Positions 8,735 to 18,805 of a DNA stretch of 64,000 bases are shown here, in pieces (the first letter of the stretch is position 1; every line of letters starts with the position of its first letter). The notes under the pieces are model-generated. The model was given only the letters and a program-made list of their open reading frames with translations, was not told where the DNA came from and ran no database searches. Made by a program: the position numbers and the translations under genes. Location: assembly GCA_029202485.1 (NCBI GenBank), contig CP119313.1, forward strand, positions 4,154,001-4,218,000, read 5' to 3'. The DNA is from Candidatus Pedobacter colombiensis (GTDB taxonomy: Bacteria; Bacteroidota; Bacteroidia; Sphingobacteriales; Sphingobacteriaceae).

Positions 8735-9466
8735 TTAATTTATCTTTCTTATTTTGATAATCCGCATCCAGTGCATCATTTTCATCACCGGATAGGTAGG
8801 GTCAAACTCAAACCAGCGAGATGCAAAATTTGGGTTGTTTGGTTTTTTATGATGGTTATTCTGAAATAACTCGCCTAACATTAAAAAATCAAGAGGCAAA
8901 GAATTTTTACTATGATCATTGTTATCATGGTTGGAATAACCATATTTATGACCGCACCAGTTTACAATTGCACCATGAATTGGTCCCATTAAAAAATGGA
9001 TTGGCAATAATAAAAACACCCACCATGTGGTAGCAAAAGTTACATAGAACCACACATAAAAGCTAATAAAAACGACCCGTGTAATCCAGGAATCTCCAAT
9101 TTTATCAATAATCGGCCATGATGGGTAATTGTCTCTAAACTGCTCTTCAGGTTCAACATTATATTTGGAGTAATTTAAATAAATATTCTTGGTCTGAATC
9201 ATCATACCCCATACATCCTTTACAAAATGCGGAGAATGAGGATCTTTTTCTGTGTCACTAAATGCATGGTGCATCCGGTGTAATATGGCGTAAGCACGAG
9301 GATTTAAAAAAGATGAACCTTGAGATAAAAACGTAATCAGATAAAAAAACTTCTCCCAAAAAGGGTTCATTTTAAACATTTTATGCGAGGCATATCGGTG
9401 TAAAAAGAAAGTTTGAGAAAAAAGGGACAGGAACCAATGTAAAAGGAAAAAGGTTAAAATAATCAT
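8735..9466 (-). CDS. Acyl-CoA/fatty-acid desaturase, membrane di-iron type
   Basis: Integral-membrane desaturase of 243 residues that introduces a double bond into acyl chains, using oxygen and a di-iron centre. The histidine boxes are visible: HRYASH (about residues 23-28), HRMHH (about 64-68) and FQNNHHKKPN (about 205). A further WCGHKYG histidine lies near 170. Hydrophobic segments at the N-terminus (ILTFFLLHWFLSLF) and at about 130-160 fit four membrane passes. At 243 residues it is near the usual length of the short bacterial stearoyl-CoA desaturase type. It is a single gene and probably adjusts membrane fluidity. Confidence 0.88.
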   Translation of the reverse strand: MIILTFFLLHWFLSLFSQTFFLHRYASHKMFKMNPFWEKFFYLITFLSQGSSFLNPRAYAILHRMHHAFSDTEKDPHSPHFVKDVWGMMIQTKNIYLNYSKYNVEPEEQFRDNYPSWPIIDKIGDSWITRVVFISFYVWFYVTFATTWWVFLLLPIHFLMGPIHGAIVNWCGHKYGYSNHDNNDHSKNSLPLDFLMLGELFQNNHHKKPNNPNFASRWFEFDPTYPVMKMMHWMRIIKIRKIN

Positions 9467-9532
9467 ATAAAATGGTAACGGATATTGTATGTATTTAGAT
9501 GTAAGTATCGATAGAAATGACGCTAAAATGCC

Positions 9533-10030
9533 TTAACGTCCAAAATCGTCCTGAACCCTAACAATATCACTCTCATCTGAAGGATTAGCAGGATCTGTAT
9601 GCTGCCATATTTCTGCAACAATTCCCCAATCATCTAAACCAATTAAGCGGTGACGTTCGCCCTGCTTTAATTTAATAATTTGCCCTGGTGCCAACTTCTT
9701 TACATCACCTTCTACGTCTGTATCACTGGTAATTACCCCAACAGTTCCGTTTACCACTCTCCAGATTTCTGCACGGCGGTGGTGATATTGCCATGAAAGT
9801 CTCAATCCTGGGGCAACTATTAATATTTTTGGACTCAGTTTCCCTGATATTTTTAATTCGTCAACATTTAGTTTATCAAAATACACATTAGCAAACTGCT
9901 GTGCTTGTTCTTCATCGATTACAAAAAAACCACCCCAAGGACGGGTTTCATCACGACTAACAACATTAAAACCTTCGATTTTTAAACGTTGTGCTACACT
10001 GTTGAATATTTCTTTTTTCTGATCTGACAT
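9533..10030 (-). CDS. Cupin protein, mannose-6-phosphate isomerase type II-like
   Basis: A 165-residue cytoplasmic cupin. The core WQYHHRRAEIWRVVNGTVGV carries the HH...E metal-binding pattern, and the second cupin motif is PGQIIKLKQGERHRLIG with another histidine. This arrangement matches the C-terminal isomerase half of type II mannose-6-phosphate isomerase/GDP-mannose pyrophosphorylase. Similar stand-alone proteins in this phylum are often labelled phosphoheptose isomerase. The sugar substrate is not known. It is alone, 54 bases downstream of the next minus-strand gene, which has no obvious functional link. Confidence 0.72.
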   Translation of the reverse strand: MSDQKKEIFNSVAQRLKIEGFNVVSRDETRPWGGFFVIDEEQAQQFANVYFDKLNVDELKISGKLSPKILIVAPGLRLSWQYHHRRAEIWRVVNGTVGVITSDTDVEGDVKKLAPGQIIKLKQGERHRLIGLDDWGIVAEIWQHTDPANPSDESDIVRVQDDFGR

Positions 10031-10084
10031 TTATCTTCTTATTTAGAATTAACAAAGATAATAATATCAATTTAATTGAAGGAC

Positions 10085-10678
10085 TTATAAAGACAATCGG
10101 TCTATATCGAGCAGATCGACGTTTAAATCAGTAATAAGGTCGTACAATAACACTACATTCTTATCTTCCTCATGCAGCTTCTGATCCAATAGATCTGAAT
10201 ATTGATCAAGAAACTCATCATCATAAAATTCATCAGGCAATTCTATTTCTTTAAGTCTTAGCTGAGTGGCAGTATGATACAACAACCTGGCAATGGTAAA
10301 ATAAACGGCATTCAGATTAATCAATAAATCCTTATAGTTTTTATTTTCCCAATCAATGATATAAATGTAATAATTATCAGAGGCCAGCTGATTATACTCA
10401 TCATTTTCCATAACCTCAAACTCATCAAGATTATTGATCAGCAGAAAGGTTTTAGAGCAATGAACTACCTTTTCAATCGACCTAAGCAGCAATTGCACCA
10501 CTTCATTATCTACAGCCTCTAACAATTCGAAATCTTCCGCCGCAATTGAATCCGGTTCAATCAAACCTTTCAAATCCGACAAATCCTTCTCATAGGCAAT
10601 TAGAAAGCCATATTTGCAAAATTCACTGACAATGAAACTTAACACATGAGGCACAAGGCCTTTTATTTCATCTTCCAA
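10085..10678 (-). CDS. Acidic protein of unknown function
   Basis: A 197-residue protein with no signal peptide and no family that I recognise. It is strongly acidic, with clusters such as LPDEFYDDEFLDQYSDLLDQ. It looks mostly helical with leucine-rich stretches (EVVQLLLRSIEKVV and LLINLNAVYFTIARLLYHTA). The start ATG at 10678 fits the coding pattern. It is divergent from the TPR-like secreted protein. No catalytic motif can be seen, and a cytoplasmic protein-interaction role is only a guess. Confidence 0.7.
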   Translation of the reverse strand: MEDEIKGLVPHVLSFIVSEFCKYGFLIAYEKDLSDLKGLIEPDSIAAEDFELLEAVDNEVVQLLLRSIEKVVHCSKTFLLINNLDEFEVMENDEYNQLASDNYYIYIIDWENKNYKDLLINLNAVYFTIARLLYHTATQLRLKEIELPDEFYDDEFLDQYSDLLDQKLHEEDKNVVLLYDLITDLNVDLLDIDRLSL

Positions 10679-10809
10679 ATCTTTCTTTCTATTAATAGTA
10701 GGCTTTGAAGTTAATTACATCAGTCGACTTTACAAAATAGAAAAGTACACCGCTTTTAAAAGTCGAAAAAATAATTACTTTTATAGATAATTTAAAATTA
10801 ATTGCTTTT

Positions 10810-11406
10810 ATGAAAAAACTATTTATTATCGCTTTTTTAATGCTGCTAACACTGCAGTCTGCCTTTTCTCAAACAAAAAAAATCGAAGATCTTTACAATG
10901 AGTACACGCTGGTTAGAAACACGCCTAACAGGAAAGCTACTAAAGAAAAGTCTTTAGCCTTATTAGAACGCGCCACAGAACTAAATGAAAAGCAGGTTAC
11001 CAATGTAAACTATCACCTTGCCAGATTGCATGAAGAAGAAAAAGAACCTGAGTTGGCTATTCCATATTATGAAAAGGTAATTAAAATTGTTCCTGGCTAT
11101 TATGTAGCACAACGTGCTTTGGGTTTTATTAACCTTAAAAAATGTGAAGCATTAGGTCATAAAGTAACTGCTGCCGCCCAGGCAAAAAATGAATCTCTCT
11201 ATAATGAAAGTTTTAAAGCTTACAAAAAACAAGTATTGCTGACCATTCCTTATTTTGAAAAATCTCAGGCTTGCGATGCAGATGATAACACTTTAAACAT
11301 CCTTACCGGTTTATACAAAAGTATTAAAGCTACACAATCCCTAACAACTCTCGATAGTCGATTAAAGGAGCTTGCTAAAGATTGTGTTTCTTTATTGGAT
11401 GAATAA
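10810..11406 (+). CDS. Secreted TPR-like protein
   Basis: A 198-residue exported protein. The signal peptide MKKLFIIAFLMLLTLQSAFSQ probably ends after SAFS. The mature part is helical, with two or three tetratricopeptide-like units: ALLERATELNEKQVTNVNYHLARLHEEE, then LAIPYYEKVIKIVPGYYVAQRALGFINL. A later helical part contains two cysteines. TPR domains are protein-binding scaffolds, and nothing shows the partner. It is a single gene, convergent with the META-domain gene, with 16 bases between the stops. Confidence 0.78.
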   Translation: MKKLFIIAFLMLLTLQSAFSQTKKIEDLYNEYTLVRNTPNRKATKEKSLALLERATELNEKQVTNVNYHLARLHEEEKEPELAIPYYEKVIKIVPGYYVAQRALGFINLKKCEALGHKVTAAAQAKNESLYNESFKAYKKQVLLTIPYFEKSQACDADDNTLNILTGLYKSIKATQSLTTLDSRLKELAKDCVSLLDE

Positions 11407-11422
11407 ACGAATGTGAACAAGA

Positions 11423-12124
11423 TTATTTCAGAGGTGCCATTCCAAACATCAGCATCAGTTTATTACCCTTATACAGATTAAGCGTTTGCTCAGCAACATC
11501 ATATCTAAAGGTTTTATCACCTATCAAGGTTAAAAACTCATGTTCCAATTTATTCAATTCCGGGCTACAAGCCATCCTTGTACCGGCAATCTTATTAAAG
11601 GTTAACTGATCATCACTTTTCTCATAGCCTCCAAAGAAAGTGTTACAGCCCGATTTACCACTAACACGTTTCTCAGTCCCATCAAACGTCATATATACCG
11701 GAGAGGCTGTTTGCGTTACGCCATTCATTTGGATCAATTTCCATTTGTGCTTCAGTACAAAATCCCATGCTGTGGTTGTATTTTGCTTCATTTTCACTTT
11801 CTTCACCACCTTTTTTAGTTTGTATTCGTACGCCGAGGCATCTGCAGGAACATTTTTTCTTTTGGTGCGATTCACCAGAAGTACATAACGATAACCTGGC
11901 TGATATTTGAACCCAGAAATCTGGCTATAAAATAACTCCCAATTTTTACTGTTTTTGTACTTCACCTGCATACAGGTCATAGGTGCAACACCTGTACAAC
12001 TAGCCAGATCTTCTTTAACTACTAACCTAATCAAATCAGCCTTGCTGACCATATTGATTCCTAATATTAAAGTAAGTGTTAAAACTAATTTTGCGGCGAT
12101 ACTTTTAATCATGTCTCTCTTCAT
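11423..12124 (-). CDS. Exported DUF4377 and META-domain protein
   Basis: A 233-residue exported protein. I place the start at ATG 12124 (MKRDMIKSIAAKL), because this gives a normal signal peptide (LVLTLTLILGINMVSKA). The longer frame up to 12181 adds a stretch that does not look like signal sequence. Residues of about 30-110 match the DUF4377 pattern, with CTGVAPMTCMQVKY and PADASAYEYKLKKV. Residues of about 125-230 form a META domain, with KWKLIQMNGV, SGKSGCNTFFGGY and AGTRMACSPELNKLEHEFL, like HslJ. This combination is common in Bacteroidota envelope proteins. The function is unknown; META proteins have been tied to stress tolerance and motility. Confidence 0.8.
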   Translation of the reverse strand: MKRDMIKSIAAKLVLTLTLILGINMVSKADLIRLVVKEDLASCTGVAPMTCMQVKYKNSKNWELFYSQISGFKYQPGYRYVLLVNRTKRKNVPADASAYEYKLKKVVKKVKMKQNTTTAWDFVLKHKWKLIQMNGVTQTASPVYMTFDGTEKRVSGKSGCNTFFGGYEKSDDQLTFNKIAGTRMACSPELNKLEHEFLTLIGDKTFRYDVAEQTLNLYKGNKLMLMFGMAPLK

Positions 12125-12224
12125 TTTTATTTGTGTTATAACAACAGGATGCAACAATTGTTCCGTTTCCATAAGGAACAAAATTTTAAGAGAATGTTTT
12201 TAACTTTATCAAAACAAAGAAATC

Positions 12225-12473
12225 ATGGGAAAGTATCAACAGGAATGGAAGCAAATGCTGCAAAAAGAAGAAGAATTTGGAGCATGGAAAATAAAAAGCA
12301 GCGGTGGTGATCTTTTGATCCGTGTACCGGAAGAGACTGACATGGATATGTTAAAGGTGCAATTTTCAGATCTTATCTCTCCAATTGCACCTTTAATCAA
12401 ATCGCCTAAAACGACCCTTAAATTTTATGTCGGTAATTCAGATGAAGCAGACTTCATCTTTACATTAAACTAG
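12225..12473 (+). CDS. Small conserved-looking protein of unknown function
   Basis: An 82-residue cytoplasmic protein starting MGKYQQEWKQMLQ. An amphipathic helix is followed by an alternating strand pattern (AWKIKSSGGDLLIRVPE and TTLKFYVGNSDEADFIFTLN), which suggests a compact alpha/beta fold. I do not recognise the family. It is divergent from the META-domain gene and convergent with the thioredoxin gene, with only two bases between the stop codons. Regular codon use and a sensible ATG make it more likely real than chance. Confidence 0.65.
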   Translation: MGKYQQEWKQMLQKEEEFGAWKIKSSGGDLLIRVPEETDMDMLKVQFSDLISPIAPLIKSPKTTLKFYVGNSDEADFIFTLN

Positions 12474-12475
12474 GG

Positions 12476-13702
12476 TTATCTTTTAAAAATATCAGCTAAT
12501 TTCTTTTCCAGATTCTGTCCCCTCAAATCATAAGCAATGATCTCACCTTCGGGATTGATTAATAAACTGGAAGGTATTCCTTGTATGTTATAAATCTTAG
12601 CGGCTTCATTTTCAAATCCCTTTAAAGCACTGATCTGTGTCCAGGGCATTCCATCTTCTTTAATTGCTTTAATCCAGGCCTCTTTCTTATCATCAAACGA
12701 GACACCTAATATCTCTAAACCTGCATCCTTATACATGTTATAAGCCTTCAATACATTGGGATTTTCTCCCCTACAAGGGCCACACCAGGATGCCCAGAAA
12801 TCGACAAACACGTATTTCCCTTTAAAATCAGATATTCCAATTGGTTTGTCATCAACTGTATTTTGCACAAAATTTATTGCCTTAACATTCACCTTTCTTT
12901 TATCTAAATCCTCTAGGCTATAAATTACCGATTGAGCGTAGATCGTTTTCTTTATTGTAGGGCTCAAAAGATTGTAAGCCTCTTTTATCATAAGGGCATC
13001 ATTCTGAAGATTCTGATCATGTATCCTGCCAAACCTGTCTGCTCCTGAAAGCGCGTTATTCAATGCAACTCCCGCATAAAATTTAGTCGGATATTTCTTT
13101 GCGAAAAGCACGCATTGTTTAGCATATTCCCTTTCAGCTAAAAACAGATCACTCAATGTGCTTAGATATTTTGATTCCTCAATTTGATTTCCTGACCTTT
13201 TTGCTTTAAAAAGATCTGTCCAGTCTAAGTTTAGGTGTTTCATTTTATCCTTTGCAGTCTTAACAAAAGCCTCAAACTGTTTTCTCTCCAATTCAATTTT
13301 AGAAGGAGCGATTACTGCTTTACTTATGGAATCCTTTGCACTGATTACATTTTTTCCATTTTCCACAAAGAGGGTAAACTTATCCATATGATCAAGGGTC
13401 TCATCCATTTCATAAGACTTGTTCATCAGACTACTCAATGTACTACCATCATGACTTAAAACTAATTCCAAAGCCAGAGGCTCCTTAAGATTGATGCCCT
13501 TATATGAAAACTCACCATTTTTTAAGGGTAAGGTTTCTTTTACCTGCTTACGAGTTTCGTAGGAATAATAGGAAAGATAAATTTTAGCGGGAGCATTTAG
13601 ATTCCCGATCTTTCCAGAAAGGCTAAACCCTTGACCTATACTCAACAGGGGTAAAAAACAGGACATAGCAATTCCTGTCCACATTATTTTCATTGGTTTC
13701 AT
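12476..13702 (-). CDS. TlpA-like thioredoxin-domain protein with DUF4369 N-terminus
   Basis: Exported thiol-disulfide oxidoreductase of 408 residues. A signal peptide (MKIMWTGIAMSCFLPLLSIG) is followed by a DUF4369-type beta domain (LSGKIGNLNAPAKIYLSYYS) and a long helical middle. The C-terminal AhpC/TlpA-type thioredoxin fold carries the active site WCGPC with C307 and C310, then VSFDDKKEAWIKAI and the cis-Pro region GIPSSLLINPEGEII. It is the last gene of the ECF-FecR-SusC-SusD cluster, 21 bases after susD, an arrangement seen repeatedly in Bacteroidota. It probably reduces disulfides in secreted proteins of this locus, but the target is unknown. Confidence 0.88.
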   Translation of the reverse strand: MKPMKIMWTGIAMSCFLPLLSIGQGFSLSGKIGNLNAPAKIYLSYYSYETRKQVKETLPLKNGEFSYKGINLKEPLALELVLSHDGSTLSSLMNKSYEMDETLDHMDKFTLFVENGKNVISAKDSISKAVIAPSKIELERKQFEAFVKTAKDKMKHLNLDWTDLFKAKRSGNQIEESKYLSTLSDLFLAEREYAKQCVLFAKKYPTKFYAGVALNNALSGADRFGRIHDQNLQNDALMIKEAYNLLSPTIKKTIYAQSVIYSLEDLDKRKVNVKAINFVQNTVDDKPIGISDFKGKYVFVDFWASWCGPCRGENPNVLKAYNMYKDAGLEILGVSFDDKKEAWIKAIKEDGMPWTQISALKGFENEAAKIYNIQGIPSSLLINPEGEIIAYDLRGQNLEKKLADIFKR

Positions 13703-13723
13703 AACTATTTTATGGTTAATTGT

Positions 13724-15073
13724 TTATCTCTTATTTAAAGGCATGTTTACATTAAAACTCTGCACCATTAACGGAATTTGAAAAGTATATGCAGAACTTC
13801 CTGGCGCAAGTGTAGTCAACACAGCTGTACCGTCTTTTGACATTCGTTTCACAGCAGGCATTCTACCTTCCCTATCCAAACGTTTCATATCTATCCAGCG
13901 TAGTCCTTTAAAAGCTAGTTCTCTCCTTCGCTCCTCCAAAACTGCAGTTAATGCTGCTTCAGGAGTAGAAGCTGTCAAAGCGGTGTATTGCGCAGCTAAA
14001 AACCTATTCTTTCTGATGGTATTGTTAACAATATTCAGTGCACCATTGATGTCTCCTGAACGGGCAAGACATTCTGCTTTATCCAGAAAAATCTCTGCAT
14101 AAGTAATTCCACGATTCGGATTATAAGCCTGAAAGTTACTATAGCTATAAGTTCCATCATTTTTCTTTGTTGCCAGCAAACGAATTCTCAAATCATTGTT
14201 CAGGTCATATTTCGACAACAACTCATTAGAATAACTGAAAGTCATATTATAGGAGTATCTTACCCATAACTCTTCAGGGCTGCTATTGGTAGCAGGTAAC
14301 TGTCCCGTAGTATAAGCACCATAATTAACAATCTTCGCTTTTCCTGATCCCAATATCAGATCAGCGTATTTTTCTGCATTTACATAGTCTCCCATACTCA
14401 TGTAAATACGGGCTAGCATCCCATATGCCGCTCCCTTAGTTACCCTTGTATTGTTGATGTTGGTCTCCGGCAGATCTGGAATAGCAGCGACGATATCATT
14501 GATCAGCTGATCATACATAGCCTGTAACGTAAGTCTCGCCGGTGTATCCTTACTTACATCAGTAGTATTTACGTAAGGCAGGCCATAATCTATATTTGCA
14601 GTAGCTTTATTGTAAGCCGGAGCGAAGAAGGAAAGCAGATGAAAATAATTAAAAGTCTTTGCCACCATGGCCTCCGCATACAGTTGCTTTTTTTGTTGGT
14701 CTGTGCCGTCTGTAGCTGACAGAACACCTTCGGTTACAACATTAAGATTAGCAATAGTGTTATACAAATCAGCCCAATAATCGGGGCGCACACTGCTATT
14801 ATTTATGTACTCTACCCAAAAATAAGTATTCCCTTTAGGTGAAGTCTGCCCCTGGAGATTAAGGCTGGCATCATTGAGATCATCTGTGGAATAGATGATT
14901 AGATTGTTTTGACCAAATGGATTAACAATAAGTTCACTATTTAAGACGCCTTCAAAATCACCCAGGCTTTCTGCAATGATCACCCCCTTAGGTTTTATGT
15001 CAAGAAATTTTTTACACGACACAGCCATCAGTACCGGAATCGTGAGTATATATATTAGTTTATTAAGTTTCAT
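13724..15073 (-). CDS. SusD/RagB-family nutrient-binding lipoprotein (first locus)
   Basis: Outer-membrane, surface-exposed lipoprotein of 449 residues that captures a glycan or peptide for the SusC channel beside it. The signal peptide ends at LMAVSC, with the lipid-bearing cysteine near residue 20. The SusD fold shows in its TPR-like helices (KKQLYAEAMVAKTFNYFHLLSFF, AAYGMLARIYMSMGDYVNAEKYAD) and in the family-typical end AVLEERRRELAFKGLRWIDMKRL. It lies 17 bases after the susC gene. The ligand cannot be read from the sequence; the nearby GH5-type enzyme hints at a beta-glycan. Confidence 0.92.
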   Translation of the reverse strand: MKLNKLIYILTIPVLMAVSCKKFLDIKPKGVIIAESLGDFEGVLNSELIVNPFGQNNLIIYSTDDLNDASLNLQGQTSPKGNTYFWVEYINNSSVRPDYWADLYNTIANLNVVTEGVLSATDGTDQQKKQLYAEAMVAKTFNYFHLLSFFAPAYNKATANIDYGLPYVNTTDVSKDTPARLTLQAMYDQLINDIVAAIPDLPETNINNTRVTKGAAYGMLARIYMSMGDYVNAEKYADLILGSGKAKIVNYGAYTTGQLPATNSSPEELWVRYSYNMTFSYSNELLSKYDLNNDLRIRLLATKKNDGTYSYSNFQAYNPNRGITYAEIFLDKAECLARSGDINGALNIVNNTIRKNRFLAAQYTALTASTPEAALTAVLEERRRELAFKGLRWIDMKRLDREGRMPAVKRMSKDGTAVLTTLAPGSSAYTFQIPLMVQSFNVNMPLNKR

Positions 15074-15090
15074 ATTGATCAGTTTTTCTT

Positions 15091-18000
15091 TTAAAAATTG
15101 GTTGATAATGAAAACGTGAAGGATGGGACCAATGGAAGACCTCTACTACCAGATACAAAATTCAACGTTTCCGGATCTATATCATTCCCACTAAAAACGT
15201 ACTTACCGGGATTCTGTACCTGCAGGATAAACTTAGTATTGCTTAACCCTAATTTTTGAACCGCTTTATCTTTCAGGTTATACGTTAATGTGATGTTTCT
15301 TAAAGCTACAAAATCGAGCTTACGAACAAACTGCTGACCATTGTCGTAACCTTGTCTGGTACCGATATATTGTGGCGTTCCAAAAGCCCCACTATATCCT
15401 GGGATATTGGTAAAAGCTTCATCACCTGGTTTTTTCCAGAAATTTTGCGCACCATTCTGAGGTCGCTCATCAAAAACAGAAGGAGGTTTAATTAAACCTA
15501 CATGTCCACCATAATACATCAATAGCGCAGAAAGACTAAAATCCCCAAGCCCAAACTGATTATTAAATCCAATAGCATACTTAGGATCATTAACTCCGGC
15601 AAATTTCAATGCGCTTAATGGTACATCCACTTGTTGACTGAAACTGAGTACCACCGGGTTGCCATGTTCATCTCTAACCATTGGCTGTCCAAATTCATTT
15701 AATCCGATATAATCCAGGGTTAACACTGAGTTCATTGGATGTCCCTCTATATTCTCAGCTCCCCCTGCTCTTGTGAAATTATAGAAGCCCCAATAGGTAT
15801 TTTTTACTTTAAGTACTTTGCTTTTATTAAAAGATGCAGTGACTTGTGTTCTCCAGGAGAAATTTCCTCCCTTAACATTCAATGAAGAGATATTAAGATC
15901 AACACCTTTGTTTTCGATGCTTGCATTATTTGTCAGTAGATTGGTAAAACCCTTGGTAGGATCTGATTCAATCTGTGAGAAAATATCTTTTCCACGTTTG
16001 ATGTAATAATCTACACTACCTGCCAGACGATTATTGAATAAGCCAAAATCTAAGCCCGTATTAAAATTAAAAGTTTTTTCCCATCTTAATTCATTGTTCC
16101 TTGGGGCAGAAATTGCATAACCTACCAACGGGTTTGGCACATAATTATTTACATAACTTGTCAATAGATTGAATGGGCCACTTCCCTTCTTGATATTACC
16201 GTTATAGCCGGCAGCCACACGCAATTTCAGTTCATCCATCCATTTCACATCCTTCATAAAATTCTCATTACGGATATTCCATGACAATCCGGAAGACCAT
16301 AGCGGTGTATAACGGAATTTTGGATCCTCACCAAACAGGTTCGACTGATCAATTCTTAAACTACCGGTAACTGTATACTTATCATTATAAGTATAAGCGC
16401 CATTTGCATAGTAGGATACAAAACGGTCATCACTATAGCTCTCCTTGAAAAATTGCTCAAACATAGTCTGATCAAATGCAAATCCCTCCAGACCAGAAAC
16501 CATTATGTCGGTATAATCAGGAATGTAATTGCTATTGCCCAATAAACTTAAATCGGCAGGCTTAATTGTTAAGGAGTTAGCATTGTAGCCAAACAAGGTA
16601 TTCAAATGTGAAGAGCTGGTATTTTTACGTTGTTCTATACCGGCTAAAAAAGACAGGTCATGTTTCTGTCCAATAAGCTTATTGTAGGCTAACTGGGCTC
16701 TTAATGTATAAGAAGTAATATCTGAATTTTCTGTTTTATTTGTACCACCTTGAGGAATGTTGAATATTGGCCTCCCGGTTATAGGATCTTCTTTTGCGAA
16801 ATAATTAAGCATGATCCGTGTTTCATAGGCATTTTCTGATGCTGACCTGATCATCTTATCGAGCTCTCTTTCATAAACCCCACCCACTTCCAGGTTCAGG
16901 CCACTTAAAAGATTATATTTTAAATTACCTTGTGCACGATATACGTCACTTTTAAAATTTGTGCTACTTTCAAACATTTCCTGATAAGGGTAATACATTT
17001 CATCATACAGTCCCAAAGCAATATTTTCCTGATTACGAGCCGCACTTATTGTACCATATTTAGTCCCAAATCCGTAGTAATTTTCGTTAAATGGCGCAAA
17101 ATAAGAAGCTATAGGGCTACCATCTGCTGCTAAAAAACGTTGATAAGGTTTAAACTCAGTATATCCAGGAACATTAACCCGTTTAGAATTACTGGTTGAA
17201 TAAATGGCCTGTACATCTAAATTTATTCTTTTAGATAATTCAAAAGTACCGCGGTAATTGATATTGGTTTTGTTAAAGCCTGAAAATCTCTCCGAACCTT
17301 TATTATTTTGATGATTTACGCCAAAGAAATAAGTAGAATTTGCTCCTCCTCCACTCACATTCATATCATAGCTCTGAAAAACCTGATTCTGAAGAAATAT
17401 TTTTTTATAATCCTCTGTATTATCGTAAGCAGCCAGTTCACCATACAATTTATCTGCTTCTTCTTTAGTAATTTTCCCATTATAAAGATCATCGGTAATG
17501 CTAAAAACAGGCGTATATGTACCATTTACCATATCTATATAATCCTTAGAATTAAAGTTGTTTTCAATATCATTTAGAGCTGATGAACTTTCGAAATCGA
17601 TAAAGCCGCGCCCTTTTAACAAATTAAGTTTGTTATAGTTAGGCTTTGGTTTATACGTTAAGGCCGTTGTAAAGTTTACTTTCGGTCTGCCCAACACGCC
17701 TTTTCTGGTATTAATTACCACTACACCATTAGAAGCGCGAACACCATAGATAGCTGCAGAGGCTGCATCTTTTAGTATGGTAACCGATTCGATATCATAA
17801 GGATTAATAGACTCAATATCAACCTCCGTTGGGTATCCGTTTAATACGATAAGTGGCTTTTTAATGGCTTGAAATGTAGATACACCCCTGATGACAAAAG
17901 GGCTGGTATTACCTGGATCGCTCCAGGAATCTCTGGACTGATTTACATTGAGCATCAAACCTGCAAGGCGGCCTTCCAAATTGCCGATGATATTTCCATC

Positions 18001-18744
18001 TGCAGGAACAGTTTGCTGATAAGTACTTCTGTTAATTGTAGCATAAGCACCTGTTAGCTGTGACTTTTTTAGTGTCTGATATCCGGTTGAAATAATAGAA
18101 ACCTGGTCCAGGCTCTGAGATGAGGGTACTAACCTTATTGCTAAAAAAGCAGTTCCATTTGTACCTATCTCTTTTTCTTCATACCCGAGATAAGAAATGG
18201 TGAGGGCAGCATTATCCTGAACATCTTTTAATAAAAACTCCCCATTAGTGTTGGTTAACACCATTTTGGTGGTTCCCTTTACCCTAACTGTTGCACCAGG
18301 AAGTGGTTTATCATTTTCATCGATAACCCGACCCTTAACATCACTCATCTTCAGATAATCAATAACTTTGTCAAAAACAGACTGTTCCTTTTGCTGAATT
18401 ACTATTGTATTATCCTGAATAACATAAGTCAAGTTAGTTCCTTCCAGACACTTTTCCATTACTTTTTGTAATGGTGTATCTTTAAAATTTACACGAATTG
18501 GTGCTGTTTTTTTTAAAAGATCACGCTCCCAGAAAACATTATAACCTGTTTGTTTACGTATCTCTTTAAACAATAGATTAAGAGTTGTACTTTTTTCACT
18601 TAAAGTGACTTTTTGCGCAAATCCTGATGCACTAACCTGCATTACACCAAGGATAAGTAAGATAGTAGTTAATCGCATAACAAGCAGAATTTTAGGCACA
18701 CAACATGGCATACCATTTAAGGTTCTGATATAATTTTTATACAT
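15091..18744 (-). CDS. SusC/RagA TonB-dependent transporter with STN domain (first locus)
   Basis: Outer-membrane TonB-dependent channel of 1217 residues. After a long signal region comes an STN secretin/TonB N-terminal domain at about residues 45-115 (LNLLFKEIRKQTGYNVFW). A CarboxypepD_reg-like beta domain follows (VKGRVIDENDKPLPGATVRV). The plug has the SusC signature VTILKDAASAAIYGVRASNGVVVI, and the barrel runs to the terminal SLSTNF. The STN domain is the part that signals to a periplasmic FecR, which fits the FecR and ECF sigma genes directly upstream. The ATG at 18744 follows a 170-base leader that contains a hairpin. It is partnered by the SusD gene 17 bases downstream. Confidence 0.93.
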   Translation of the reverse strand: MYKNYIRTLNGMPCCVPKILLVMRLTTILLILGVMQVSASGFAQKVTLSEKSTTLNLLFKEIRKQTGYNVFWERDLLKKTAPIRVNFKDTPLQKVMEKCLEGTNLTYVIQDNTIVIQQKEQSVFDKVIDYLKMSDVKGRVIDENDKPLPGATVRVKGTTKMVLTNTNGEFLLKDVQDNAALTISYLGYEEKEIGTNGTAFLAIRLVPSSQSLDQVSIISTGYQTLKKSQLTGAYATINRSTYQQTVPADGNIIGNLEGRLAGLMLNVNQSRDSWSDPGNTSPFVIRGVSTFQAIKKPLIVLNGYPTEVDIESINPYDIESVTILKDAASAAIYGVRASNGVVVINTRKGVLGRPKVNFTTALTYKPKPNYNKLNLLKGRGFIDFESSSALNDIENNFNSKDYIDMVNGTYTPVFSITDDLYNGKITKEEADKLYGELAAYDNTEDYKKIFLQNQVFQSYDMNVSGGGANSTYFFGVNHQNNKGSERFSGFNKTNINYRGTFELSKRINLDVQAIYSTSNSKRVNVPGYTEFKPYQRFLAADGSPIASYFAPFNENYYGFGTKYGTISAARNQENIALGLYDEMYYPYQEMFESSTNFKSDVYRAQGNLKYNLLSGLNLEVGGVYERELDKMIRSASENAYETRIMLNYFAKEDPITGRPIFNIPQGGTNKTENSDITSYTLRAQLAYNKLIGQKHDLSFLAGIEQRKNTSSSHLNTLFGYNANSLTIKPADLSLLGNSNYIPDYTDIMVSGLEGFAFDQTMFEQFFKESYSDDRFVSYYANGAYTYNDKYTVTGSLRIDQSNLFGEDPKFRYTPLWSSGLSWNIRNENFMKDVKWMDELKLRVAAGYNGNIKKGSGPFNLLTSYVNNYVPNPLVGYAISAPRNNELRWEKTFNFNTGLDFGLFNNRLAGSVDYYIKRGKDIFSQIESDPTKGFTNLLTNNASIENKGVDLNISSLNVKGGNFSWRTQVTASFNKSKVLKVKNTYWGFYNFTRAGGAENIEGHPMNSVLTLDYIGLNEFGQPMVRDEHGNPVVLSFSQQVDVPLSALKFAGVNDPKYAIGFNNQFGLGDFSLSALLMYYGGHVGLIKPPSVFDERPQNGAQNFWKKPGDEAFTNIPGYSGAFGTPQYIGTRQGYDNGQQFVRKLDFVALRNITLTYNLKDKAVQKLGLSNTKFILQVQNPGKYVFSGNDIDPETLNFVSGSRGLPLVPSFTFSLSTNF

Positions 18745-18805
18745 TTGATTGGTTTGGTTAAGTTGATAATCCTGAAAATTTTATTGATCATATTCCAAAC
18801 TATTC

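Noticed and set aside
12125..12181. Longer N-terminus for the DUF4377/META protein
   Set aside because: The extra residues put a hydrophilic stretch before the signal peptide, which would block export; the ATG at 12124 is normal.
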